A stretch of 64,000 bases of DNA from positions 161,978,574-162,042,573 of the forward strand of contig CM051461.1 in NCBI GenBank assembly GCA_028095005.1. The letters are read 5' to 3'. Position 1 is the first letter of the stretch. Each line of letters starts with the position of its first letter. Shown here piece by piece: positions 46,606 through 57,779 of this stretch. Origin of the DNA: Rhynchospora pubera. Its lineage: Eukaryota; Streptophyta; Magnoliopsida; Poales; Cyperaceae. Position numbers and translations under genes: made by a program. Under the pieces are notes generated by a model. That model made no database searches and was not told the DNA's origin. It saw only the letters and a list, made by a program, of their open reading frames with translations.

Positions 46606-47298
46606 TTAGGCCTGAACGAGATTTGCGGTGTAGACGGTGTTGGGTTTCCAGTTCGGGGGGATGACATCTTTGGCCACAAACTTGTTGTTCTGGTTGTCGG
46701 TAATTTGGATCGAGAATGGTGGCATGGTAGGGTCTTGTGGGTCGAACCTCCAGGCTTCAAAGTTGCGCGTGAGGGGCTGCCAGCCATTTTCGCGGGAGTA
46801 AGGCGAGTCAGTTTGCATCAGCGAAACAGCAGAAATGACACCATCGTACATAATAGTGACGGCGAAGTAAATGTTGTTTGAGCCTTCCTCGACGTGGAAT
46901 GAGGCGGGTTTACCTGCAGGTGGTTTTGGATTTCAGTATTAATTAGTAAATTTCATAGATTAATTGCTTATATATATATATAATATGCACAAACCTATGT
47001 TTTTTAAATTACAAACAATTAATGAAGCTTGAGTGACCATTCTCGTTTTCTTTTTGAGTGATGACATTCTCAATTTCTGGCAGGCTGAACAGTGGGTACA
47101 GTTCTCTTGATATATTGGTAATTTGGTACAAGTTAAGCACAACCAAAGGACTAAAAATGGGTTCTATTCAATAATAAGTTCCCATTTTAGGATATGTAGG
47201 TTAAAATGAAAATTGTGAAATTAGGTACCATAAGCAGAAGGGATAAGAAGAGAGAGCAAAGCAAGAGAGGCAGACAAGGCAAAGAGGCGAGAAGCCAT
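46606..47298 (-). CDS. secreted CBM63-only expansin-domain protein, copy 2
   Basis: Exons 47229-47298 and 46606-46913, 125 residues, with the same phase-1 intron site as copy 1. Signal peptide MASRLFALSASLALLSLLIP..., then the CBM63 fold (KPASFHVEEGSNNIYFAVTI, GWQPLTRNFEAWRFD, PPFSIQITDNQNNKF, IPPNWKPNTVY). Compared with copy 1 it is one residue shorter at NFGTVW/NFEAW. Most differences are conservative, and the frame and splice sites are intact. This suggests purifying selection on a secreted wall-binding protein. A TATAAATA box reads on the - strand at 47378-47385. Confidence 0.9.
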
Positions 47299-47377
47299 TG
47301 TTATAAATATAATTGAAGGGGGAAGATGAACTTTTATTTTGGTTTGGATTGAAATGGGGTTTAGTTTGGTTGGTTGT

Positions 47378-47385
47378 ATTTATAG
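47378..47385 (-). promoter_or_regulatory. TATA box of CBM63-only copy 2
   Basis: TATAAATA on the - strand, 80 bp upstream of the start codon, in the same context as the other copies. Confidence 0.7.
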
Positions 47386-48145
47386 GCAGAGAAATGAGGC
47401 GTGCGTGAACGGATGGACCAGAAGTTTCGCCAGTATTTAATTACATGATTAGGACGACTCTAAGAATGCAAAACTGACAAAAAAATTTTGCAATTTAAAA
47501 GATCCGAATTTTAAATTCTGACCAAAATTATTTTTTGTCTGTTACTTCGTTAAAAAATTCTTAAAAAAAGCAGGAAGTTCAATATGCTACCCAAGACGGG
47601 ACCTTAGATTGCTTATTGCTATAACAGCGCTTTGATTTTTTTTTCTTTTTTTTTGTGGAAAATTAAATTATTAGCCCGTAATGGCTCCACCGGCCTTATC
47701 GAAGATTAAAATTCCGATTATAAAAATTGATAAAGGAATTCCGACTTATTGTAGGACGGGATTTAATTTAAAGCTCCCATTCTTGCAAATATACAATTAT
47801 TTTATCAGCCGAGAAATTGATAAGGGACGAATTTGATTCAAAATTGCGTTCTGTCTATATATCGAAATTAATCTCTGTTAAGTTCTTGTGATGTAAATTC
47901 AGTTCTGAGTTTTTAGTTAAACAAAATAAGGATTATAAACACAAAGGGAAACAAAAAAAATGCCGTGTTGTGTAACAGAATCAATTCGACTTCAAAAGAA
48001 AATAACAATTACAAAATGAACGTAAAAGTCCAATCAAGATAGATGGCCAGGGTTTCTGTTATTATCAACAACACTCAACAGGTTCAGGCCACCTTATTTT
48101 GCTCGGCTTTTTTTCAAAAAAAAAAAGAAAAAAAAAACACTCAAC

Positions 48146-48293
48146 GGGTGCGTTTGGATCGTTGGAAGAAAGAAGGAAGAAGAAGAAAAAAAATTATAAA
48201 CAATCTAAACTCTTCACAAAGTTACACACTCCCCAATACTTTTTTCCACTTCTTCCCTTCTTCCCTTCTTCCCACACCTATCCAAACGTACCC
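48146..48293. mobile_element. MITE, GGGTGCGTTTGGAT family, copy 3
   Basis: Ends GGGTGCGTTTGGAT and ATCCAAACGTACCC, flanked by AAC on both sides (possible 3-bp duplication). About 148 bp. Degenerate relatives lie at 49423-49555 and about 53918-54022. Confidence 0.83.
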
Positions 48294-49014
48294 AACAGGT
48301 GCGATTCTCATTGTGCACCGAAGAGAGAGAAATTATATCACCCAATGAACTATGTCTCTCTTAAAAATGGACTTGTTACATGAAAAAAATTAAAGAAAAA
48401 TCACATAAATAATCTTGTTAGTTGAAAATGTTAATATATATTTTTTTTTCATCTTTTGGGTGCGAACGTTTTAGAGGGGTAAAAATGTAAGCATAAAATC
48501 AACTATACGGTTGCTTCTCAGGACTATTGTTTGAAAACGACCGTAACTTTATCATGTTATTATTTGCATACTGATTGGTAAACAATTTTAGTCCACAAGC
48601 AATGTTTCTTTTTTGGGAAATCATTTTCCAAACCAAAGCTGTACAGCGTTCTTTCAGATTAATTGATAACAATTTCCAAAGAAAAATCCGAAAGAGAAAC
48701 ATATCAAATCAAAGAAAATAACTCCGATTACAAGTTAGGAGAGATCAGAGCCGTTAATCACGCTCTAGCCGTTAGGAATTTAGCTTTTAAGCTAAAAAAC
48801 AATGTCCTTCCCATAGGATAATTTGTGTTATTTTTATTCGATTGAGATTTGAGAACAAGGGACCACCTTCACATGGCTCGTCTTACACTACTAACTTTCC
48901 GAAATTTATTTCAACAATAATTAATTGATGGTTGTAGTAAATATAGAAAAAAATTAATATCAATCGTAATATTGGGTGGCATAGAGGTTAAGATCCCAGC
49001 GACATGATTGTATA

Positions 49015-49321
49015 CAGAGGTGTCAATATAATATAGTTTCACACGTTTTCGTTCGGTTCCGTCCAAAGTGGAACATAAACGAAACGATCTATTAGTTTCG
49101 TTTTCATAAACGGAATAGAAACGGAAATCTGTTTCAGGAAGACGGAAGGAAAAGTTGAGAAATTTCAGTGAAAAATCAAGGCGGAAATGAAATGGAACGG
49201 AATTTCCGTCCTGTTTAATGGAACTAAACAGAACCGGAACGATATTTCTGTTTCGTTAACTGAAACGGAATGAAAACGAAATTGGTATGTACTATTCCGT
49301 TGTACACGTTTGACACCCGTA
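49015..49321. mobile_element. small hAT MITE, third relative of the 43114 element
   Basis: The ends CAGAGGTGTCAA and TTGACACCCGTA are imperfect inverted repeats. The flanks ATTGTATA and ATGGTAGA agree at six of eight bases. The interior is full of GAAACGGAA-type repeats. Confidence 0.65.
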
Positions 49322-49699
49322 ATGGTAGATCCTGTCTCCGTTGATGGTTTCTCGTAATTTATTATTTCAATCAAAATTTCATTTTTGTTGACATTGATGT
49401 TTAATTATGTCGACTCAGTTTGGATGGTGTGGGTATAAGTGGAATAAGGGAAGAAGTATTGGGAAGTGTGTAACTTTGTGAAGAATTTGGATTGTTTATA
49501 ATAAATTTACTCTCTTATTTTCTTATTCCTAGACCTCATCCAAACAAGCCCGTCGTTAAAAAACTGCGACTTAGGAAACTACCATTGTATAAAAAAAAAA
49601 CATTCACAGTAGAATGCTTTTGAAGGTTGATAATAAACTTAATTTTTTTTCATTTTTCCGCTGCACCAAATTCTTGTAGTGCGATAATAAAACATTCAA

Positions 49700-50252
49700 G
49701 AGAATTTTTTTTTCTTGCCACTTAAAACTACAGAAATTGAGAATTTACCATAAAAAACTAATATCTTTTGTTTTTCCATCCTAAAATTTAAAGCTTTTCT
49801 CTAATTGCCACTTTATCTTTTTTTAATAATATAAACAATAGTTAAATAATAAACATATAACTTTCTGACCATTACACCCTCAGTCGATTAGAAACTAAAT
49901 TGAACCCAGTCGGTCTCGTTCTCTTCGTCTCTTCTTTGAGGAAAAACCCTCTATATAGATCGATCGCTAATTCTCTTTCTCTCCATCTTCGCCCCATAGA
50001 TAGATCGGTGCTGTTAGAACTATGTCGCCAACTACTCTCATACAGACTCTTTCTCCGTCTTAGATCCATTCAGCCTCAACGACAGTTGTTGTCTCGCACG
50101 GCCTCCGTCTCCGATCTCTTCAGTCTGTACAAAGAAGAAAGTAGTATTTAGAGAAAAAATTAAAATTTTAGGGTGGCGAAAACAGAAAATGTTAGTTTTA
50201 GGTGGCTAATCTAGAATTTCATAAGTTTTAGATGGCAAAGAATGTTTTTTCC
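49700..50252. mobile_element. Mutator-like element with roughly 100-bp terminal inverted repeats
   Basis: The left repeat (CTTGCCACTTAAAACTACAG ... TTTCTCTAA) is the imperfect complement of the right (TTAGGTGGC..., AGTTTTAGATGGCAAAG). AACATTCAA at 49691-49699 and 50253-50261 is a perfect 9-bp target duplication. The centre (49870-50150) is less AT-rich, with CT-rich leader-like sequence and an 83-codon ORF of unknown meaning. It may be a captured host fragment. Confidence 0.87.
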
Positions 50253-51956
50253 AACATTCAATTACTATTTTCAACTTTTGCTCAGCCCACTCACTCGATC
50301 CCTCGGAACTCGAAAGAAAAAATATATAAAATTTTTCCTGTAATTGTTTTCTTATAAAGAAATACGAATATTTTTCATGTAATTATTTTCCTATAAAGAA
50401 ATCCAAATGTTTTTCATGTACTAAAATATTCGGCATTTATGAGACTTAATAAGATGGCAAATACTTTTTTTTCTAGTATTGCTTTTTTTCGAGTAGGTTT
50501 TAGGACAAAATATTTTTTGAGGACTTATAAAATAAAAAATTGTTGTGTTTATATCGATGGGAATAAAACAGTAATGTCAACTTAAATGAAATAAAATTCA
50601 AAATTATATCTATTTTTAATTGATATACATCTTTAATATCTGCCGTCAAATCTCAACGGGAATAATAGATGACGACGAGAATAGGAACTATGATCACCAA
50701 AGCAATCGACGATCCTAGTTTCGGCAAAGGATCACCAATGTCAGTGGTGATCCTGGCTTCATGGCGCCCCAGTTTTATTATTGATAGGATTTTCTTTCTC
50801 GATTTACTAGAACCATTAATTTAGTATTATTAATTATTATTATTATTTCATTTTTTTAGAGATACTAGAAAGCTATCTAGGTATTATTAATTATCATTAA
50901 AAATAAATTTCGGACTAACTTTCTTTGCTCCTTGCATAGAGTCATCATTTAGTTACTTTGTTTTCTGCTGTAGAGATTGAATAAATCATGGCGCTTTATT
51001 TTATCCTTTTAATATCAACTGCTTGAAAAGAAGATATGACCACGACACGAGTCTCCGACTCTCCGGCGGCTATACCTCACTTATGTCCTTTTTTTTTTTT
51101 TTTTGAAACGAACACTTATGTCCTTTTATTTGCTTTTTGTGAGCCAATTGCAACTAAAATGAATTATTCTTTTCTTTGCATCTAATGGACGTTAGAATCC
51201 TTTATTTGCCTATAAAATAATAACGATGTAAATAAATTGTTCCTTGCCGCCTTATTGCACACATTCTAGGTATAGAAAATTTGTTTATTGAGAAGTACAT
51301 AATTAATAAAATATTAAGTCGTTCTGTGCACCAATTTCCCATATCCCTTAAATAGAAAATTGCATCTCGATAATCGATAAGTCGTTTCCACAGAAAACTT
51401 TTAACAAGAACATTAACTCTGAAGCAATTCAGTTTTTTTTTTAAAAAAACTGAAGCAATTCTAACGCAATGCAAGTATCTCGATCAACAGTCTTGTACAC
51501 GATCAGAAAAAATTATTAGACAGGACATAATTTAACGGCATCCACAGTTTGAGAGCAAACGCATGGATTGGTTAGAAGATGACTAGAAAATTATCATGGC
51601 AATATATAGTCGAATAAAAACAAGCCATATTAATTACCGGTCATATTTCATCAAAGGAAACAAAAAATAATAATAATAAAAAAAATAAACACAAAATTTA
51701 ACACAAAGGCAAGGGAAGAGGAGAGAGGTTATTATGACTGTCTCTACATATATTGCCCAGGCGATGAACTCTTATTTCTTGTTAAATACTTTAAATTAAT
51801 TTCATGGATATCCATATATAACATTTGATGATGGATACATCTAACATGTCCATGTGTATAATACCCATGACAATTCATACAAGCGCATGCATAACTAAAA
51901 TTCAAAATTATAATGGATTCGTTAATAGTGTGCAAGACGATCCATATCTTCTTGAC

Positions 51957-52626
51957 TTAGGCCAGATTTCCATGGTAGACGGCGTCGATTTTCCAGTTGG
52001 GGGGGATGACATCCTTGGCCACAAGCTTGCTGCCCTGCTTGTCGGTAATTTGGATCGAGAATGGTGGCAGAGTAGGGTCTTTAGGGTCATAGTTCCAGAC
52101 GGTTCCAAAGTTGTGCGTGAGGGGCTGCCAGCCATGTCCGCTTGCGAAAGGCGAGTCGGTTTGCATCAGCGAAACAGCAGTAATTTCACCATCGTACTTA
52201 ATATCGACGGAGAAGAAAATGTTGTTTGAGCCTTTCATGACTGTGAATGAGGCGGGTTTACCTGCACGGGTGGTTTTGGATTTCAGCACTTGTAAAATAA
52301 TTGATAGATTGCTAATATGCACAAACCTATTTTTTTTTTAAATTACAAACAATGAAGCATGAGTGACCATTCTGGTTTTCTTTTTGAGTGATGACATTCT
52401 CAATACATTTCTGAGAGGCTGTACAGTGTGTACAGTTCTCTTGATATATTGTTAATTTGGTACAAGCTAAACCAAAGTATAAATGAGTTCTATTAAATAA
52501 TAAGTTCCCATTTTAGGATAATGTAGGTTAAAATGAAAAATTGTGAAATTGGGTACCATAAGCAGAAGGGATAAGAAGAGAGAGCAAAGCAAGAGAGGCA
52601 GCAAAGGCAAAAAGGCGGGAAGCCAT
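51957..52626 (-). CDS. secreted CBM63-only expansin-domain protein, copy 3
   Basis: Exons 52557-52626 and 51957-52261, 124 residues. Signal peptide MASRLFAFAASLALLSLLIP.... The domain (KPASFTVMKGSNNIFFSVDI, GWQPLTHNFGTVWNYD, PPFSIQITDKQGSKLVAKDV, IPPNWKIDAVYHGNLA) is the most diverged of the three and has a shorter C-terminus. The reading frame, splice sites and a TATA-like box (CTATAAACAC on the - strand near 52702-52711) are kept. It lies nearest to the complete beta-expansin gene, 3.4 kb away on the same strand. Confidence 0.9.
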
Positions 52627-52749
52627 TGTTATAATTGAAGGGGAATGATAAATGATAAATTTTTATTTTGTTTTGGATTGAAATGGGGTTTGGTTGGGTT
52701 GTGTTTATAGGCGGAGAAAAGAGGCGTGAGCGGACGGACCGCACGTTTC

Positions 52750-55333
52750 GGCAGGAGCTAACCGCTTTTGGAGTAAATTTAATTAATGGATCCACGTAAA
52801 TTGTGGGTAAATCCAGATATTATTTAGCAAATCTTTATTATTATTATTATTAATGTGTGAAGGAATGGATCCAGCTAAAGGCACTTAGAGTAATAAAGCT
52901 ATAATTGAGCAGTTTAAATCGTGTGTAACATTGTCAAGGACAATTTTACACTACAAATAAATGAATATCTCGGACAACAACAAAATTCGAAAGAATTCCC
53001 TCCCAAAAAAAGAAAATAATAAAAAAAATCAAAGAGTCAAAATAGCAAAATTCTGATTTCTTATGGCAATTTAGTGTGTAGAGCAGAGACAGATCTTAAG
53101 TACGGACACAAATAAAAAATACAATTTATCAAATTTACTATAACCATGATAATTGGATCACGTGGGTTAGTCATTTTACTACAGTTGTGGTGCTTAATTT
53201 TTGTACAACCATATGCAAATTTCAGAATTTTATTTATTTATTATATATTAAGTACAAAAATATAACATATATAAACTTTAATTAGTGAACTCTAAAAAAA
53301 TTTACTCTAATTTAAATGCTAATGATGGGTCACAAACGCATTTCTCGTGAAGGGTCAAACCTGCAGGGATAAAAAAAAATGAATCTTTTTCTCCATAAAA
53401 TTGAATAAATAAATTAAAACTGTGAAGGCCCGGAGGCAAACACAACGTTACTATTTCTTTTCTTTCCTTTTTTTTTTTTTTTGAGAGAATGTTGGTAGAT
53501 AAATTTTTAATAAAAAACAAAGTGTAAAGTAATTGAACAAAAAATGTTCTCCCAAAATTTAATAGTGCATCATTAAAAATACGGAGTAAAAGACTTTTTC
53601 TTTGTTTAATCTTATGTTTTTCTATGTTTCAATAATGCCGGTTGAATTTTGGGTTTTGCTATTGCTAAGAAAAATAAAACAAAAATGAACTTGTTTCATC
53701 TGAGATTTCTACAGTTTGTTTTTCTTCTTCTTTTGTTTAAGGACATTACTTACTTTCTCCCATCAAGGTTTTTTTTTCTTTTTATTCTAAACTTTTTACA
53801 AAACTTTCAAATTTTGCGATGAATATATATATATATTTTATATTTGAAAGTGACATTTTTTATAAAAAAAAAGAAATTATTTTCATATTATATCCAAATT
53901 ACTGATTTAAAATTCACCTAATTCTAAACAATCCAAACTCTTCATAAAATTACACACTTTTCAATACTTCCCGCCTAGAAATAAGCTATTTCTCTTATTC
54001 CTAAGCAATCCAAAACGGAGCCATTATTATCAATTTCAACCAGGAATTGCTTCATGCACTCTCCGAGTTTGGAGATCCACACTTTTCTAACGAAAATGTC
54101 CCTTGTGCTACAAATTGAATTGTGAATTGAGAGACGTAAATTAAAGAAACGCAAGGAGTATTTTCGTCCGCGAAGGAGTGGACCTCCAAATTTAAGGCTC
54201 GAATGAAGCAATTCTCATTTCAACTGGTTCTTTGCACCGGGATTTGAATGACAGCACCGGCCTTTTATTATTGTTTCGGAAAAATTGCTGAAAGCATAAA
54301 ATAAGGGGTGTATTTGGATTAGCCTTGAATAAAGAATTTCAATATGTGTGTTTATTTTTATTTTTGTACAATTCTTACAGGGTGTATTTGGATGAGCATG
54401 GAATAAGGAATAAGAATAAGAAATTTCGGTATGCGTGCTTATTCTTATTCTTGTGCAACCCAAACAACACAAGAATAAGGAATTTGATCCCTTATTACTA
54501 TATTAACAAAACCATGGTATAAGAATAAGGAATTTGGATAAGCACGCATACCGAAATTTCTTATTCTTATTCCTTATTCCATGCTCATTCAAACACATCC
54601 ATACTAACAAAATCATAATATAAAAATAAGAAATTTAGACAAACACCCATACCAAAATTTTTTATTCTTATTTCTTATTGAAAACTCATCCAAACACATC
54701 CAATATATTTTAATAGAATCGTCTCAATATTTCCTTTCACAAGAACAGGAACTTTTACGGACTGGAGGGGTCCAACGCGAACTTTAATGCATGATGAAAT
54801 GATCAAAAGTGAAATTGAGATAAAGTTCAGTCCGATTCTTTGACTCTTGACATCATCGGAGACCGACATGATGCCAATAAGGACAGTACGTAAGAATTTA
54901 TTACTTCTACAATACTGCCAGTATCTTAACAGTATTTTGAAAACAGAGGATAGAATGTTGTCAAGTAAATTAATTATTATGGGGTTACTAGGCGAAATTT
55001 TACAAATAAATAATTATGTGTTTTGTAGTAAATATTCACTAAGATCACACATATTTTGTCAGAAACATATATATTATAAATTTTTCTACAAACCGAATAT
55101 AATAATGCAAAAATACATTTAGCAGTGTGAACAATTTTATCGCGGCACTCAATTATTTACCTAATATAGTACTTTACAAATTAAATATTATTATCTTACA
55201 CAATAACACAAATCAATCAACCTTTGAAAAATGACAAATTACATTTTAGACTGATTAATGTGAAGTTGCAACATAGATGCCTACGGAATATATTTTTCTG
55301 TCACGGCCTCAGGGGAACTAACATTTCTGAATA
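52750..55333. other. spacer between copy 3 and the beta-expansin gene
   Basis: AT-rich. It contains a degenerate MITE (about 53918-54022) and the nested MITE at 54307-54702. No gene. Confidence 0.4.
54307..54702. mobile_element. MITE with a younger member of its own family nested inside
   Basis: The outer element runs from GGGTGTATTTGGATTAGCC to CTCATCCAAACACATCC. The inner element (about 54380-54600) begins GGGTGTATTTGGATGAGCAT and ends ATGCTCATTCAAACACATCC. It has long, almost perfect inverted arms, far better preserved than those of the outer element. Confidence 0.8.
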
Positions 55334-55343
55334 ATCGTTATAG

Positions 55344-55534
55344 CAATCCGAATCCTGTGGCGCGCGACACAGCGTGCAGCGCGCCACACGGACCGTCCGA
55401 TCAAATCTGGACGGGTTACATTTTTTCGGACCTTACAATCTGTTACATGCACGGGGCTCCCTCATCCATTGAGATTTGATCGGACGGCCTGTGGTGCGCT
55501 GCACGCTGTGTCGCGCGTCACAGGATTTGGATTT
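55344..55534 (+). mobile_element. GC-rich foldback MITE, copy D
   Basis: Ends GCGCGCGACACAGCGTGCAG and the mirrored GCTGCACGCTGTGTCGCGCG. ATCGTTATAG at 55334-55343 and 55535-55544 is a perfect 10-bp target duplication. The core has diverged from the other copies. Confidence 0.92.
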
Positions 55535-55999
55535 ATCGTTATAGTGTGTTATTTTTCGCAATGCTTGTAAAATCCATGTCGAAGGTAAATAAAATGAAAA
55601 TGACTAAGTTCTGGCTGATCATCAAATGAGAAGAGGATTAAATGTGAAAAGAGAAACATGTAAGAAGCAAAGAAAGTTTATCACCAATGAAAGATACAGT
55701 GAAGTGGGAGAGAAAGTGTGCCCTCCTCTCCTCTACCTTCCCTGTCTTTAAATGCGAACTTCATAAATTTTTTTTAAATAAATTGTTCACACTCGAGTAT
55801 ATATAATTATAAGGTAACAATAACATTTAATTAACCTTACGTACCCAACCTTCATAATAACATGATAACCCCCCATCACGACCAGAATTCAAAAATAATC
55901 CTGACTCTTTCTAGTGTACCATATTATGACCGTGTTTCAGTCACAACACGTACCAAATAAGTGCAAAATACTTGTGATTAATACTTAAAACTTGACAAT

Positions 56000-57652
56000 T
56001 TAACTGTATTGAACAACAGATCTATAGACAGTGTTTGGCCTCCAGTTTGCAGGGATCACATTCCTCGCCACCAGTTTCCTGTTCTTGTCATCGGTGAGAC
56101 GGATTGAGAACGGGGCATTGAGGGGGCGGGATGTGTCCAACCTGTAGATAGCACCCCATGATTCGCGCATAGTAACCCAATTGCGGGAGCGGCTTTCCAT
56201 GATTTCAACTTGGTTGAGGTCGCCTTCGCCGTCCTCATACTCGATCAACACCGCAAAGTAGTTCGGGTTTGAGCCTTGCTCAACGTGGAATGAGATTGTC
56301 CTTCCAGGGTACTGGCACGGTACACTGTATGGGGAGACAGAATAATGCTTTATTATAAGATTAATTAAAAGATTCTTTAACAAAGCTGACAAATGTTCCC
56401 AAAGAACTTGTACTGTGTAACAGGTTACCACTTTGTTACAGTATTTTCTATTTTTAATGAAAAGCCTTGAAAAGTTAAAATTTTGTGCTGTCCTCTTTCA
56501 GAGACACCACATGATATGTCCAAGTAGTATCATCAGGGACAGCACATGTTGTAGAAATTTGCCTTTCTAGTATAAATGAAAGTACAGTCAATATTTTGTT
56601 TTTCGTAAGATATTCTGCTACCAATTTGTTAAAATCAAATGTACACTGTACGTATGCCACCGGAATGAGCTTGTACATAAACATGAACAACCATATTTTC
56701 TCAAAACTTCTCAAAAAATTATAAAACGTATCTAGATGAAAATAAATGTATCCAAATTTTTTTTATAGTTACACAATTTTGAGGTTAAATCTCTTAATGG
56801 TCATTTCTAAAACCAATGAACCAGAGGTCATGTAATTAAATTGAACTTACCGTGCAAACTCAACGGCGAGTCTGCCGGCATGTCGGAGTTCATTGGATCT
56901 GCCAGGATAGGACATCGATCCAAATGCGATACCGCTCATGTCAAAATGGAACGGCGCATCAAGGCAGATGCCACCATCGCACAAGTCAGTGATGGTGATG
57001 TGAGATGGCTTGCCAGAGCATGCAGGGTGGCCAAGGCATTTAATCTAAAAATAAATTACAGAAAGGCCAAAATTAGACAATTTTCCTAACTAGGACACAT
57101 TATAGTGGAGTAATTTTGGAGAGGAATAGAGGAAAAACAGAGAAGTGGCATTACGTAGTAGCATGAGCCACATCCTTTTCCTCCCTTGAACAGATTGTGG
57201 TTCCCACATGATGTCATGGCAGAGAAAGGAGGCAAATTTACATTTTTGAACCCACATCCACCCCCTGTGCAAACACAAGTTTTAGTTACAAAACTCAATC
57301 TAAGTTTGTTTCAATAAAGAAACTAATCAATACATTGATGCACCCTTTCTATAAAAAGAAACGCTACTATTTAACGGCCAATCCAGTTGTTCCAATATAT
57401 ACAAGATGCTGTGATTATCAGTTACATTACTTGTAATTAATTAAGAGACAATGTGGGTGGACAAGTACCGTTATCGTCGGGGCCGGCACCGGTTGGAGCA
57501 CCGTACCAAGTGGCGCTTCCTGATTGCCAGCTCAATGCAACTTTAGAGTCATTGTAGCTGATGGCAGTAGGATCGAAGCAAGAAGAAGGGGTGAAGAGTG
57601 AGAGCAAGGCAAGAGAGGCTGCCAAGCCAAGGAGGGAAGAAGAAGAAGCCAT
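56000..57652 (-). CDS. beta-expansin (complete, two-domain)
   Basis: Four exons: 57469-57652, 57155-57264, 56851-57044 and 56000-56324. They give 271 codons (270 residues) with consistent phases. Residues 1-25 are a signal peptide. The GH45-like domain has TWYGAPTGAGPDDNG (48-62), GGGCGF, CGSCY, ITDLC (116-120) and the diagnostic HFD motif (131-133). The CBM63 domain runs from about 163 to the end (VPCQYPG, GSNPNYFAVLIEYEDG, WGAIYRLD, PFSIRLTD, VIPANWRPNTVY). The family loosens cell walls without hydrolysis, binding arabinoxylan or cellulose. A TATAAATA box reads on the - strand at 57742-57749. It is upstream of, and on the same strand as, three CBM63-only genes with a similar signal exon. 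Confidence 0.95.
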
Positions 57653-57741
57653 TAATGAGTGATAAGTGGGAAAGGGGTAAAAGTGGTAAAAGAAGGTTGG
57701 TTTTGATTTTGGGTCTGATTGATATGAGATTTAAAGCAGTG

Positions 57742-57749
57742 TATTTATA
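57742..57749 (-). promoter_or_regulatory. TATA box of the beta-expansin gene
   Basis: TATAAATA on the - strand, 90 bp upstream of the start codon, like the boxes of the small paralogues. Confidence 0.7.
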
Positions 57750-57779
57750 GGTATCAAAAGGAGGATGTAAAGATTTAGT

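Larger units (their letters stand above)
47440..52750. repeat. segmental duplicate a3, carrying the third CBM63-only gene
   Basis: Begins with the same block as a1 and a2 (AATTTTAAATTCTGACC, GCAGGAAGTTCAATATGC) directly after the promoter of copy 2, with no u-type block between. It is interrupted at about 48900-50920 by unrelated DNA carrying several transposons. It resumes with the CTCCTTGCATAGAGTCATCA block. Confidence 0.68.

Noticed and set aside
49900..50151. 83-residue ORF
   Set aside because: Lies within a small Mutator-like element, Leu/Arg/Ser-rich. Treated as element interior, not as a gene.
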